Notes: generated by a model not told the origin, from the letters alone. DNA of 64,000 nucleotides from Massilia sp. BSC265 (GCF_000740675.1 NZ_JPXI01000042.1:310001-374000), one strand, 5' to 3'. Shown: positions 1 through 8,837, counted from the first letter of the stretch. Program-made: numbers and translations.

Positions 1-376
1 CGATGTGCGGCGCGGCCGGTTCCTTCAGCATGAAGGGGGTCGTGATGCTGGATGGCAGGTGCACGTTGCCGGCGGCGCGCAGCATGTCGGCGTCTTCGTT
101 GTGCAGCTCGCCGTCACGCATCTCGGCCCCGGCCGCGACCGGTTTCATGCCGCAGGCGCGGCGCCCGCTTGCCGCCAGCTTGTGCAGGATCGCGGCCGAG
201 ATGAGCGTCTTGCCGATCTCGGTGTCGGTGCCGGTGACGAAGCAGCAGAAGCGCGAGGGAATGCCTTCGGCTGCCAGCGCATCCGGTTTCGGGTCGGTGG
301 CCGGGGGCGTTTTCTTCGGTGCGCTGACGACTGGCGTCACCGCGACCGGCTGCTCGGGTTCGTTCAGATTCTTCAT
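1..376 (-). CDS. bioD: Dethiobiotin synthetase (partial, 3' end outside window)
   Basis: ATP-dependent ring closure of 7,8-diaminopelargonic acid to dethiobiotin, the third step of the biotin pathway, in the cytoplasm. The P-loop GTDTEIGKT is at about residues 49-57, followed by the KPVAAGAE segment that helps bind substrate in this family. E. coli BioD reaches its P-loop within about ten residues, so this copy carries roughly 40 extra N-terminal residues rich in Pro, Ala and Lys; no in-frame start closer to the P-loop is visible. The start codon overlaps the bioF stop by 4 bases (ATGA), which suggests translational coupling. The C-terminal half lies beyond the left edge. Confidence 0.93.
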   Translation of the reverse strand, partial: MKNLNEPEQPVAVTPVVSAPKKTPPATDPKPDALAAEGIPSRFCCFVTGTDTEIGKTLISAAILHKLAASGRRACGMKPVAAGAEMRDGELHNEDADMLRAAGNVHLPSSITTPFMLKEPAAPHI

Positions 377-1563
377 GCGGTGGCCCTTTCCAGTTCGTTC
401 AGCGTGCTTGCAAGCTGCGCCACCTCGTCATGGGTGTGCGCGGCCGACAGCGTCACGCGCAGGCGCGCCGTGCCCGGCGCCACGGTCGGCGGACGGATCG
501 CAGGCACCCACAGGCCCTGCTCGTGCAGGCCGGCGGCCACGCGCAGCGCGTCCTCGTTGCCGCCGATGATGAGCGGCTGGATCGCGGTGCTTGATGCCAG
601 CAGCTGCCAGCGCCGGGGGCGCAGCGCATCCTGCAGGTGGTCCACCAGCGCGGCCAGGTGGGCGCGGCGGCGTACGCCTTCGCCGCCGCCGATGATATCA
701 AGGCTGGCCTGCAACGCATGCGCCAGTGCCGGTGGCGCGGCGGTGGTGTAGATGTAGGGACGGGCGCGCTGCACCAGCAGCTCGATCACGCTGGCATGTG
801 CGGCAATGAAGGCGCCGCCCACGCCGGCCGCCTTGCCGAGCGTGCCGATGTAGACCAGGTTTGCCGATGACAGCCCGAAATGCTCGAGGGCGCCGCGCCC
901 CGTTTCGCCCAGCACGCCGAAACCATGGGCATCGTCCACCACCAGCCAGGCGCCGTGGTGTTCGCACAGCGCCAGCAATGCCGGCAGCGGCGCCAGGTTG
1001 CCGTCCATGCTGAAGACGCTGTCGGTGACGACGATCTTCGTGCCCGCCGTGCTGGCGCTGAGCTGCGCTTCGAGTGCGGCGACGTCGCCGTGCGGATACA
1101 CGCTGACACCCGCCTTGGCCAGGCGCGCGCCGTCGATCAGCGAAGCATGGTTCAGCGCCTCCGAAAAGATCTGCGCATCGGCATCGGCGCCGAGCGCGGT
1201 CAGCACCGCGAGGTTGGCCATGTAGCCGGTGCACAGGTAGAGCGCGCGCGCCTTCTCGATATACGGAGACATCCATTCGCCGAAGCGCTCTTCGAGCAGC
1301 GCGTGCGCGCGGCTGTGGCCGCTGACGAGGTGGGATGCGCCGCTGCCCGCGCCGTAGCGTTGCGCGCCTTCGCGCAGGGCCTCGACGATGGCAGGGTGCG
1401 CGGCCAGCCCCAGGTAGTCGTTGCTGCAGAAGGCCAGCATCTCGCGACCGTCGACGACCTGGCGTGGCGCGCAGGGACTGTCGGCCACGCGCAGGCGGCG
1501 CGCCAGGCTCTGCGCAGCAATGGCGTCGAGCTTGCGGTCGATGCTGGAGATCAGGTCCTTCAT
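373..1563 (-). CDS. bioF: 8-amino-7-oxononanoate synthase
   Basis: PLP enzyme that condenses pimeloyl-thioester with L-alanine to give KAPA, the first dedicated step of the biotin ring pathway. The 396-residue length is normal. Visible family marks are the N-terminal FCSNDYLGLA (about 45-54), the DAHG segment near 211-214, and the PLP lysine in TLGKAAGVGG (K244). The chosen start at 1563 gives the usual N-terminus and lies 2 bases after the bioA stop; the open frame continues upstream through bioA but that part is out-of-frame noise. It overlaps bioD by 4 bases, so bioA-bioF-bioD is one transcription unit. Confidence 0.95.
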   Translation of the reverse strand: MKDLISSIDRKLDAIAAQSLARRLRVADSPCAPRQVVDGREMLAFCSNDYLGLAAHPAIVEALREGAQRYGAGSGASHLVSGHSRAHALLEERFGEWMSPYIEKARALYLCTGYMANLAVLTALGADADAQIFSEALNHASLIDGARLAKAGVSVYPHGDVAALEAQLSASTAGTKIVVTDSVFSMDGNLAPLPALLALCEHHGAWLVVDDAHGFGVLGETGRGALEHFGLSSANLVYIGTLGKAAGVGGAFIAAHASVIELLVQRARPYIYTTAAPPALAHALQASLDIIGGGEGVRRRAHLAALVDHLQDALRPRRWQLLASSTAIQPLIIGGNEDALRVAAGLHEQGLWVPAIRPPTVAPGTARLRVTLSAAHTHDEVAQLASTLNELERATA

Positions 1564-1565
1564 GC

Positions 1566-2906
1566 TCAACCCGCCATCACCGATTCGAAGACCTTCTGCG
1601 TGCGCGCGGCCAGGCCGGCGACCTCCTCGTCGTCCAGCACGTATGGCGGCATCAGGTAGACCGTGCGGCCGATCGGGCGCAGCAGCAGTTCGTTCTCCAC
1701 CGCGGTGGTGAAGAAGCGGCGCGCAAAGGTCGAGGCGCGTGCCGGGTCCGGCTCCAGCGCGTCGAAGGCGAAGATCATGCCGCGCTGGCGGAAGTGATGG
1801 GCGCGCTCGTGCTCGGCCAGCGGCGCCAGCGCGATGGTCAGCTTGGTGGCCAGCTCGCGGTTGCGCATCAAGACATCGTCCTGCTCGAAGATTTCCAGCG
1901 TGGCCAGCGCCGCGCGGCAGGCCAGCGGGTTGCCGGTGTAGGAGTGCGAATGCAGGAAGCCGCGCGTGATGTCTTCGCTGTAGAAGGCCTGGTAGATGGC
2001 GTCGCTGGTGAGCACGAGCGAGAGCGGCAGGTAGCCGCCGCTGATGCCCTTGGACAGGCACAGGAAGTCCGGCCAGATCGCAGCCTGTTCGCAGGCGAAG
2101 AAGGTGCCGGTACGGCCGCAGCCGACCGCGATCTCGTCGGCGATCAGGTGCACGTGGTGCTGGTCGCACAGTTCGCGCAGCAGTTCCAGGTAGAGCGGGT
2201 CGTACATCGCCATGCCGGTCGCGCACTGCACCAGCGGCTCGACGATGATGGCCGCGATCTTGTCGCCGCGTTCCTCGAACAGGGTGCGGACGTCCAGAAT
2301 GGCGCGCTTCGCGACATCCTGCGCGGATTCACCTTCGGTCGCGTTACGCGCGTCCGGTGCCGGCACCACGTGTGAAGCGCGCAGCAGCGGGCCGTAGGCG
2401 TCCTTGAACAGCGGCACGTCGGTGACGGCGAGGGCGCCGATGGTCTCGCCGTGGTAGCTGCCCTGCAGGCAGACGAATTCCTGCTTGCCCGGATAGCCGG
2501 CATTGCGCCATGCGTGGAAGCTCATCTTCATCGCGATCTCGACCGCCGAGGCGCCGTCGGACGCATAGAAGGCGTGGCCGAGGTTGTGGGCGGTGAGGGC
2601 GGCCAGCTTTTCCGACAGCTCGATCACCGGCTCATGGGTGAAGCCGGCCAGCATCGCGTGCTCCAGCTTGTCCAGCTGGTCCTTCAGGGCCGCATTGATG
2701 CGCGGGTTGGCGTGGCCGAACAGGTTGACCCACCAGGAGCTGATGCCGTCCAGGTAGCGGCGGCCCTCATGGTCGTACAGCCACGGCCCTTTGCCATGGC
2801 TGACCGCGATCAGCGGCACCTCTTCGTGGTGCTGCATCTGGGTGCAGGGGTGCCACACGCTGCGCAGGCTGCGTGCGATCCAGTCGGAGGAGGTTTGCTG
2901 CTTCAC
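1566..2906 (-). CDS. bioA: Adenosylmethionine-8-amino-7-oxononanoate aminotransferase
   Basis: Class III PLP aminotransferase that uses S-adenosylmethionine as amino donor to turn KAPA into diaminopelargonate. It has 446 residues. Characteristic features are WHPCTQM at 18-24, SSWWVNLFGH near 56-65, the PLP-contacting aspartate D257 in LIADEIAVG and the PLP lysine K286 in LCLSKGISGG. It is the first of three contiguous biotin genes and starts 28 bases after the liuC stop, so transcription from the leucine genes could run through into it. Biotin is the cofactor of methylcrotonyl-CoA carboxylase, whose beta subunit is encoded just upstream. Confidence 0.95.
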   Translation of the reverse strand: MKQQTSSDWIARSLRSVWHPCTQMQHHEEVPLIAVSHGKGPWLYDHEGRRYLDGISSWWVNLFGHANPRINAALKDQLDKLEHAMLAGFTHEPVIELSEKLAALTAHNLGHAFYASDGASAVEIAMKMSFHAWRNAGYPGKQEFVCLQGSYHGETIGALAVTDVPLFKDAYGPLLRASHVVPAPDARNATEGESAQDVAKRAILDVRTLFEERGDKIAAIIVEPLVQCATGMAMYDPLYLELLRELCDQHHVHLIADEIAVGCGRTGTFFACEQAAIWPDFLCLSKGISGGYLPLSLVLTSDAIYQAFYSEDITRGFLHSHSYTGNPLACRAALATLEIFEQDDVLMRNRELATKLTIALAPLAEHERAHHFRQRGMIFAFDALEPDPARASTFARRFFTTAVENELLLRPIGRTVYLMPPYVLDDEEVAGLAARTQKVFESVMAG

Positions 2907-2934
2907 GATGATTCCAATACTTGCTTAGTTCAGC

Positions 2935-3720
2935 TTAATTCAGCCAGGTCGGCTTGCGCTTCTCGAGGAAGGAGGCGACGCCTTCGCGACCCTCCGTTGA
3001 TGCGCGGATTTCCGCGATGCGGTTGGCGGTGTCGGCCAGCAGCGCGTCGTCCACCGGCTGTCCCACGACTTCGCGCACCAGCTTCTTGGCTTCAAGCACG
3101 GCATTCGGGCTGTTCGATACGAGGCTTTTCACGATGCCGGCCACCGTGGCGTCCAGCGCTTCCGGCGCCACGACCTCGTGGGCGAAGCCGATCCGGCGCG
3201 CCTCCTGGGCGTCGAAGCGCTCGGCGGTGAGGAAGTAGCGGCGCGAGGCCTGCTCGCCCATGGCCTTGATGACATAGGGCGATATGGTAGCCGGGATCAG
3301 GCCCAGCTTCACCTCGGACAGGCAGAAGTGCGCCACCTCGCTGGCGACCACGATGTCGCAGGCCGCCACCAGGCCCATGCCGCCGGCGTAGCAGTCGCCC
3401 TGCACCTTGGCCACGGTGGGCTTCGGGCACAGGTAGATGGTGCGCAGCATGTCGGCCAGGCGCGCGGCATCCTGCTGGTTCTCGCTGTGCGAGTAGCCTG
3501 CCATCTTCTTCATCCAGTTCAGGTCGGCGCCGGCGCAGAAGGCCGGGCCGTTCGCCGCCAGCACGATGGCGCGCACCTGCTCGTTGCGTCCGAGTTCGTC
3601 GAAGGCCAGGGCCAGCTCTGCGATGGCGTGTTCGTTGAAGGCATTGCGCAGGTCCGGGCGGTTCAGGGTGACGGCGGCCACCTTGGCGTCGATCGAAACC
3701 GTGAGAGTCTGGTATTCCAT
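2935..3720 (-). CDS. liuC: Enoyl-CoA hydratase, probable methylglutaconyl-CoA hydratase
   Basis: Crotonase-fold protein of 261 residues, probably hydrating 3-methylglutaconyl-CoA to HMG-CoA in leucine/isovalerate breakdown. The oxyanion-hole segments are visible as FCAGADLNWMKKM (about 60-72) and YAGGMGLVAACD (about 108-119), followed by SEVKLGLIPATISPYV. The substrate is inferred from position: it follows liuB by 26 bases on the same strand. The start at 3720 removes an upstream out-of-frame extension and gives a typical crotonase N-terminus. Sequence alone would also allow a general enoyl-CoA hydratase. Confidence 0.85.
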   Translation of the reverse strand: MEYQTLTVSIDAKVAAVTLNRPDLRNAFNEHAIAELALAFDELGRNEQVRAIVLAANGPAFCAGADLNWMKKMAGYSHSENQQDAARLADMLRTIYLCPKPTVAKVQGDCYAGGMGLVAACDIVVASEVAHFCLSEVKLGLIPATISPYVIKAMGEQASRRYFLTAERFDAQEARRIGFAHEVVAPEALDATVAGIVKSLVSNSPNAVLEAKKLVREVVGQPVDDALLADTANRIAEIRASTEGREGVASFLEKRKPTWLN

Positions 3721-3746
3721 TGTCAAGTTCCCTTTACATCGCGCTG

Positions 3747-5354
3747 TTACATCCGGAATACGCCGAACTTCGTGTCCTCGATCGGCGCGTTGAGCGCGGC
3801 CGACAGGCCCAGGCCCAGCACGGTGCGGGTATCGGCCGGGTCGATCACGCCGTCGTCCCACAGGCGCGCGCTGGCGTAATAAGGGTGGCCCTGGTGCTCG
3901 TACTGCTCCTTGATCGGCTGCTTGAAGGCGGCTTCTTCTTCCGGCGACCACTGGCCGCCCTTGGCTTCGATGCCGTCGCGTTTCACCGTCGCCAGCACGG
4001 ATGCGGCCTGGTCGCCGCCCATCACGGAGATGCGCGCGTTCGGCCACATCCACAGGAAGCGCGGCGAGAAGGCGCGCCCGCACATGCCGTAGTTGCCGGC
4101 GCCGAAGGAGCCGCCGATGATGACGGTGAACTTCGGCACCGAGGCGGTCGCCACCGCCGTGACCATCTTGGCGCCGTTGCGGGCGATGCCTTCGTTTTCG
4201 TACTTGCGGCCGACCATGAAGCCGGTGATGTTCTGCAGGAAGACCAGCGGGATCTTGCGTTGGCAGCACAGTTCGATGAAGTGGGCGCCCTTCAGCGCCG
4301 ATTCCGAAAACAGGATGCCGTTGTTGGCGATGATGCCGACCTTCATGCCATAGATGTGGGCAAATCCGCACACCAGAGTCGTGCCGTAACGGGCCTTGAA
4401 CTCGTCGAATTCGCTGCCGTCGACCACGCGCGCGATGACTTCGCGCACGTCGAAGGGCTTGCGGGTGTCGACGGGAATCACGCCGTACAGCTCTTCCGGC
4501 GCGTACCTGGGCTCGACGCTTTCGCGCAGGGCGCCCTGGACCGGCTTGACGCGGTTCAGGTTCGACACGATGGTGCGCGCCAGCGACAGCGCGTGCAGGT
4601 CGTTCTGGGCCAGGTGGTCGGCCACGCCCGACAGGCGGGTGTGGACGTCGCCGCCGCCCAGGTCCTCGGCCGTGACGACCTCGCCGGTCGCGGCCTTCAC
4701 GAGCGGCGGGCCGCCCAGGAAGATGGTGCCCTGTTCCTTGACGATGATCGATTCGTCGCTCATGGCCGGCACGTAGGCGCCGCCGGCCGTGCAGGAACCC
4801 ATCACCACCGCGATCTGCGGAATGCCCTTGGCGGACAGGTTCGCCTGGTTATAAAAAATGCGGCCAAAGTGGTCGCGGTCCGGGAACACGTCGTCCTGGT
4901 TGGGCAGGTTGGCGCCGCCCGAATCGACCAGGTAGATGCAGGGCAGGTGGTTCTGCTCGGCGATCTCCTGGGCGCGCAGGTGTTTCTTGACCGTCATCGG
5001 GTAGTAGGTGCCGCCCTTGACGGTGGCGTCGTTACAGACGATCACGCATTCCTGGCCGGCAACGCGGCCAATGCCGGTGATGATGCCGGCGGCGGGAGCG
5101 GCGCCGTCATACATGTCGTAGGCGGCCAGCTGGGAGAACTCGAGGAAGGGCGTACCCGGGTCGAGCAGCATTTGCACGCGATCGCGCGGCAGCAGCTTGC
5201 CGCGTGCGACGTGCTTGGCGCTGGCAGCTTCGCCGCCGCCCTGGGCCATTTGCGCAACTTTCGCACGCAAGTCGTCGACGATGGCCTGCATGGCCGCTGC
5301 GTTGGCCTTGAAGTCTTCACCGCGTGGGTTCAGTTTGCTCTCGATCTGGGGCAT
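3747..5354 (-). CDS. liuB: Methylcrotonyl-CoA carboxylase beta (carboxyltransferase) subunit
   Basis: Carboxyltransferase subunit of a biotin-dependent acyl-CoA carboxylase; 535 residues, the usual length for 3-methylcrotonyl-CoA carboxylase beta. It carries paired crotonase-like domains, with family segments YLVDSGGANLPNQ, GSCTAGGAYVPAMSDE, FGFAHIYG-type glycine turns and GGSFGAGNYGMCGRAF. The biotin-carrying alpha subunit and HMG-CoA lyase are not in the window. A 38-bp LiuR-type palindrome lies about 185 bases upstream, inside ychJ, so this gene is probably controlled by leucine-derived acyl-CoAs. A geranyl-CoA carboxylase is a weaker alternative. Confidence 0.9.
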   Translation of the reverse strand: MPQIESKLNPRGEDFKANAAAMQAIVDDLRAKVAQMAQGGGEAASAKHVARGKLLPRDRVQMLLDPGTPFLEFSQLAAYDMYDGAAPAAGIITGIGRVAGQECVIVCNDATVKGGTYYPMTVKKHLRAQEIAEQNHLPCIYLVDSGGANLPNQDDVFPDRDHFGRIFYNQANLSAKGIPQIAVVMGSCTAGGAYVPAMSDESIIVKEQGTIFLGGPPLVKAATGEVVTAEDLGGGDVHTRLSGVADHLAQNDLHALSLARTIVSNLNRVKPVQGALRESVEPRYAPEELYGVIPVDTRKPFDVREVIARVVDGSEFDEFKARYGTTLVCGFAHIYGMKVGIIANNGILFSESALKGAHFIELCCQRKIPLVFLQNITGFMVGRKYENEGIARNGAKMVTAVATASVPKFTVIIGGSFGAGNYGMCGRAFSPRFLWMWPNARISVMGGDQAASVLATVKRDGIEAKGGQWSPEEEAAFKQPIKEQYEHQGHPYYASARLWDDGVIDPADTRTVLGLGLSAALNAPIEDTKFGVFRM

Positions 5355-5378
5355 GTGCCTTCCTCTGTCTCGCTGTAT

Positions 5379-5828
5379 TTATTTTGGGAAACTGCCGTCC
5401 ACGTAATACCAGCGCTTCATCCCGGTCTCGGGGTCGGGCTCGCGCAGGAAGCGGCTCACTTCATGCAGCCGGTGCGCGCGTCCCCCGACCTTGAAGCGGG
5501 CGACGAATTCCACGGTATCGCTGTCTGGATCGTCCGGCAAATCTACTTTACGTTGACGTAAACGTAAAGTAGATTTTACCTCAAGTCCCAGCCAGCGGAT
5601 TGGCTCTTGCTCATCTATGATGGAATCAAGCGGGCGGGTAGTCGGATGCCAGGTTGCAAGCAGATACGGCTCGTTTTTCTGCGTATACGCGGTGTAGCGC
5701 GAGCGCATCAGGGCCTCGGCCGTGGGCGGCAGGGCTTCGCCGGCGATGAAAGGGCCGCAGCAGGCGGCCAGCGCCGGTCCCCCGCAGGGGCAGGCTCCAG
5801 GAAGGGTCGTTTTTGACATGGCCGCCAT
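5379..5828 (-). CDS. YchJ/UPF0225-family SEC-C motif protein
   Basis: Small protein of 149 residues with an N-terminal metal-binding motif of SEC-C type (CPCGGPALAACCGPF, about 13-27) followed by the NTF2-like YchJ domain (MRSRYTAYTQKNEPYLLATWHP, in two parts; ending in EVSRFLRE and WYYVDGSF). The function is not established for the family. The segment LRLRQRKVD, about 85 residues in, is encoded by a 38-bp palindrome that looks like a LiuR operator and looks like an insertion relative to the YchJ pattern I remember. The gene ends 24 bases before liuB. Confidence 0.8.
   Translation of the reverse strand: MAAMSKTTLPGACPCGGPALAACCGPFIAGEALPPTAEALMRSRYTAYTQKNEPYLLATWHPTTRPLDSIIDEQEPIRWLGLEVKSTLRLRQRKVDLPDDPDSDTVEFVARFKVGGRAHRLHEVSRFLREPDPETGMKRWYYVDGSFPK
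5539..5576. promoter_or_regulatory. LiuR-type operator embedded in the ychJ coding sequence
   Basis: Two perfect 16-bp arms (AAATCTACTTTACGTT and its complement) flank a 6-bp centre. The core ACGTTGACGTAAACGTAAA (5550-5568) matches the sites at 37031 and 37570 almost base for base. It lies about 185 bases upstream of liuB and is inside an open coding frame. The LiuR assignment rests on the three matching sites beside leucine genes and the MerR gene at 37092. Confidence 0.75.
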
Positions 5829-5876
5829 TATCCGCCATTTTGGGGGCAGGAACGGCAGGCAGGTATGCGCGCTGGG

Positions 5877-7148
5877 TCAGCCGCGCAGCGTCAGCCCATC
5901 CAGCGCGAACGGCGGCGCCTCGCCCTTCATCGCGCCGGCCAGCAAGCTGGCGCTGCCGCAGGCGAAGGTGAAGCCGAGCGGGCCGTGACCCACGTTCAGC
6001 CACAGGTTGCCGTAGGGTGTGGCGCCGATGATCGGGGCGCTGCTGGGGGTGGCGGGGCGCAGGCCGGCCCAGACCGAGGTCTTCGAATAATCGGCTGCGC
6101 GCGGCATGGTTTCCTTGACCTGGCGTATCAAACCCTCGACGCGCCTGGGGGGATGGCTCAGGTCTTCGCCCACCATGTCGACCATGGCCGCCACGCGCAG
6201 CTTGTTGCCGATGCGTGCATACAGCACCTTGCGCTCGAAATCGGTGACGCTGATTTCCGGCGCCACGTCGTCGGCGCGGATCGGCGCGGTCAGGCTGTAG
6301 CCCTTGAGCGGATAGAGCGGCAGCGAAATGCCGACCGTGTCGGACAGGGTACGGCTCTGGATGCCGGCCGCCAGCACGTAGTTGTCGGCCCGGACGATGC
6401 CGCTATCGAGTTCGACCCCTGTGATACGACCCTTGTCGGCAAGCAGGCGCCGTGCCTCGCCGTGAACAAAACCGTCGAAACGCGGATGGGCGCGCAGGCG
6501 CGCGGCCAGCGCCAGGCAGAAGGCGTGGCAGTCGGCCACCGCTTCGCCACTGTTATAGATGCCGCCGGCCAGCAGCGGCTCGGCCGCCGCCAAGGCGGGT
6601 TCGCGCGCGGCGCACTCGCTTGCCGACCAGATCTCGCCGGCGCCGGCCTTGCCGGCCGCCTTCTCGAACACCTCGCGCGAGCGGTAGACCACCAGCTTGC
6701 CGGCATCGCGCCAGTCGAATTCCTCGAGCGGGATGGTGAGTTCGAGCTGTTTCATGCCCTGGCGCGACAGTTCGCCCAGCTCCAGCAGCTTGGCCGTGGT
6801 CTTGCGGTTGACGTCGGCGCGGCAGTGCGCCAGGAAGCTGGCGAGCCAGCGGTACTGGCGCAGGTCGGCTTCCGGGCGGAAATGCAGCGGACCGCTGTCC
6901 TGGAACATCCATTGCAAGGCCTTCAGCGGCACGCCTTCGTCGGCCAGCGGCGACACGTAGCGGTAGCTGAGCTGCCCGCCATTGCCGTAGCTCGAACCGC
7001 TACCGACTTCCGGTGCGCGCTCGAGGAGGCGGACCCGGTAGCCGGCTTCCGCCAGCCACCAGGCCGAGGTCAGGCCGACCACGCCGCCACCGATGACGAG
7101 GACTTGTTCTCTCGCTCGCACTGTTGCTTCCACTACTTGCTGCTGCAT
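5877..7148 (-). CDS. D-amino-acid dehydrogenase (DadA-like FAD oxidoreductase)
   Basis: FAD-dependent oxidase/dehydrogenase of the DAO family, 423 residues, probably oxidising a D-amino acid at the inner membrane. The dinucleotide-binding motif VLVIGGGVVGLTSAWWLAEA starts at about residue 16; further family marks are SYGNGGQLSYRYVSPLAD (about 53-70) and the C-terminal GLRPATPSSAPIIG and NVGHGPLGFTFACGS. This matches the DadA small-subunit pattern. A D-alanine substrate would fit the neighbouring cell-wall genes, which release D-Ala, but that is inference. It starts 112 bases away from the end of the next minus-strand gene and is probably transcribed separately. Confidence 0.82.
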   Translation of the reverse strand: MQQQVVEATVRAREQVLVIGGGVVGLTSAWWLAEAGYRVRLLERAPEVGSGSSYGNGGQLSYRYVSPLADEGVPLKALQWMFQDSGPLHFRPEADLRQYRWLASFLAHCRADVNRKTTAKLLELGELSRQGMKQLELTIPLEEFDWRDAGKLVVYRSREVFEKAAGKAGAGEIWSASECAAREPALAAAEPLLAGGIYNSGEAVADCHAFCLALAARLRAHPRFDGFVHGEARRLLADKGRITGVELDSGIVRADNYVLAAGIQSRTLSDTVGISLPLYPLKGYSLTAPIRADDVAPEISVTDFERKVLYARIGNKLRVAAMVDMVGEDLSHPPRRVEGLIRQVKETMPRAADYSKTSVWAGLRPATPSSAPIIGATPYGNLWLNVGHGPLGFTFACGSASLLAGAMKGEAPPFALDGLTLRG

Positions 7149-7260
7149 CCTGCACTCTTTTTCTTTTTGAACTGGGTTGGTGAGCTTAGGCGCTCGGCCG
7201 AATCAGGGCCAATGAAAGTCGGACCTGGCGTCATAACCGGTATATATGCATGCGTTGGCG

Positions 7261-8643
7261 TCATGTTGCCGCCTGTTGGCCGATGTTTATGACAATCGCA
7301 TGACGGTGCAGTGCGCCGAGGATGCGTTCCTCGTAGCGCGCCAGTGCCGAATGGCGTCCCTGCTGCAGCTCCGGGTCGGCCGCGCTGCCGCCGGTGAGCA
7401 TGACCAGGCCATTGCCGCGCGCGGCATCCAGCGCGAATACCGAGCGCAGGCCATAGGCCTCGCCCAGGTGGCCGACCGCCTCGAAACCGCCGCCTTCGAC
7501 CAGGCCCATGCCGGGGCGGTCGGGGAAATGCTGGTTGCCCAGGCCCCAGGCCTGGTACAGGCCGTTCAGGGTATCGCCGTTGCCGTTCCTGCCGTCATGG
7601 GTCCACTGGCGCGCGAACATGCGATCGAGCGTGGCGCGCTGGAGCAGGCGGGTGTTTCCATGAACGCCGCCGTTCATCAGCATGCGCATGACCACGCCCA
7701 TGGCCGGCGCCGAGATGCGCAGGCCGCCGGTCGGGCTGAAGGGTGTGGCATTGCTGCCCGGGGTTGCGGTGGCGGTGCCTGCGGGCAGGACCGGCGGCTT
7801 CGCGCTGTAATCGTCCACCTGGGGAATCCAGGGCCCGGCCGCATTCCAGATTTCGGTATCGACCGTGCGCTTGCGGTACAGGGTCGCGAGATTGTCGCGC
7901 GCAGCGGGGGGCAGACCTGCCGGGCTGTAGCCTGCCTGGATGCCGAGCGGCTGGAACAGCAGGCGGTCCATGAGCAGGTCGAAGCGCTCGCCGGCAATGC
8001 GTTCCATCACGGTGCCGATCACGCCCCAGGCGAGGTTACAGTAGGTGAAGTACTCGCCGGGGCCGGCGCGATCGGACCACATCTTCCCTTCGCCGTACAG
8101 GGCGCCACCCGGCACCAGCACGTCCCTGAGCGATACCGGCAGCTGCCAGGAGTAGCCGGCATCGTCGCGCAACGACGAGGTATGGGTCAGCAGGGTACGC
8201 AGGGTGACCGGGCGCAGCGGGAAATGCGGATTGCGCACGCTGTAGCCGAGGTAGCCCGACACGTCGGCGTCGAGGTCGGCGCGCCCCTGCTCGACCAGGC
8301 GCATCAGGCCCAGCGTGGTCACCATCTTGGAGATCGAGGCGATGCGGTACAGCGTGTCCGGCGTGGCGGGACGGTCGGGCAGGGCGCTGCCGCTTTCTTT
8401 TCCAATATAGCGGCGTCCGAAAGCCTGCTGGTAAACCGGCTGGCCGGCGCGGATCGCCAGCACCGACAGGCTGGCCAACTGCATTGCCGGATCGTTCGCG
8501 ATGGCGGCAAGCTCGGTGTCAAGCGCCTGGCGCGCACCGGTGGAAATACCAGGCCTTGCCGCAGGCGACAGCGGCGCCGCGAACAAGGGCTCGACCGCAC
8601 CCAGCAGGGCCATGCCCAGTAAGCTACGCCTGCGCTCGTTCAT
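7261..8643 (-). CDS. Beta-lactamase-family serine hydrolase, exported
   Basis: Class C beta-lactamase/penicillin-binding fold (PF00144-type) of 460 residues. The catalytic SxxK is S103-K106 (IASISKMV) and the second motif is Y201-C-N203. The chosen start at 8643 follows a good AAGGAAA ribosome site and gives an N-terminus with consecutive arginines (RRRSLLGMALLG) that could be a Tat signal. Members act as D-aminopeptidases, esterases or DD-peptidases, so the substrate is open. It is divergent from the GntR gene and the two share a 237-base intergenic region with TGGTAT direct repeats, which argues for joint control. Confidence 0.8.
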   Translation of the reverse strand: MNERRRSLLGMALLGAVEPLFAAPLSPAARPGISTGARQALDTELAAIANDPAMQLASLSVLAIRAGQPVYQQAFGRRYIGKESGSALPDRPATPDTLYRIASISKMVTTLGLMRLVEQGRADLDADVSGYLGYSVRNPHFPLRPVTLRTLLTHTSSLRDDAGYSWQLPVSLRDVLVPGGALYGEGKMWSDRAGPGEYFTYCNLAWGVIGTVMERIAGERFDLLMDRLLFQPLGIQAGYSPAGLPPAARDNLATLYRKRTVDTEIWNAAGPWIPQVDDYSAKPPVLPAGTATATPGSNATPFSPTGGLRISAPAMGVVMRMLMNGGVHGNTRLLQRATLDRMFARQWTHDGRNGNGDTLNGLYQAWGLGNQHFPDRPGMGLVEGGGFEAVGHLGEAYGLRSVFALDAARGNGLVMLTGGSAADPELQQGRHSALARYEERILGALHRHAIVINIGQQAAT

Positions 8644-8767
8644 CCCGGTTTCCTTTCGCCCCTGCGGCTTGCTGTTTGTGAAATATGTAAATCTTCGGGT
8701 GAGCATACGGAGTGACAGGAAGGATTGCCAAATGAATAGCCGTCGCCTTGGCATAACCGTTTTATAT

Positions 8768-8783
8768 TGGTATCAACTGGTAT
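8768..8783. promoter_or_regulatory. Putative GntR operator: TGGTAT direct repeat
   Basis: TGGTAT occurs at 8768-8773 and again at 8778-8783, one helical turn apart, between the divergent serine hydrolase and gntR. A related pair (TGGTAT then TGGTTT, 11 bases apart) sits upstream of murQ at 9719-9735. NagR/NagQ-type GntR regulators recognise TGGT-containing sites. The assignment is an inference from position and repetition. Confidence 0.45.
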
Positions 8784-8837
8784 GCTCATAATCCAGGAGA
8801 ATGCATATACAAAGCTTTTTCATGGATCGTACTGTGT

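Noticed and set aside
1564..2226. Apparent N-terminal extension of bioF across bioA
   Set aside because: This is out-of-frame bioA sequence; BioF is complete from 1563.
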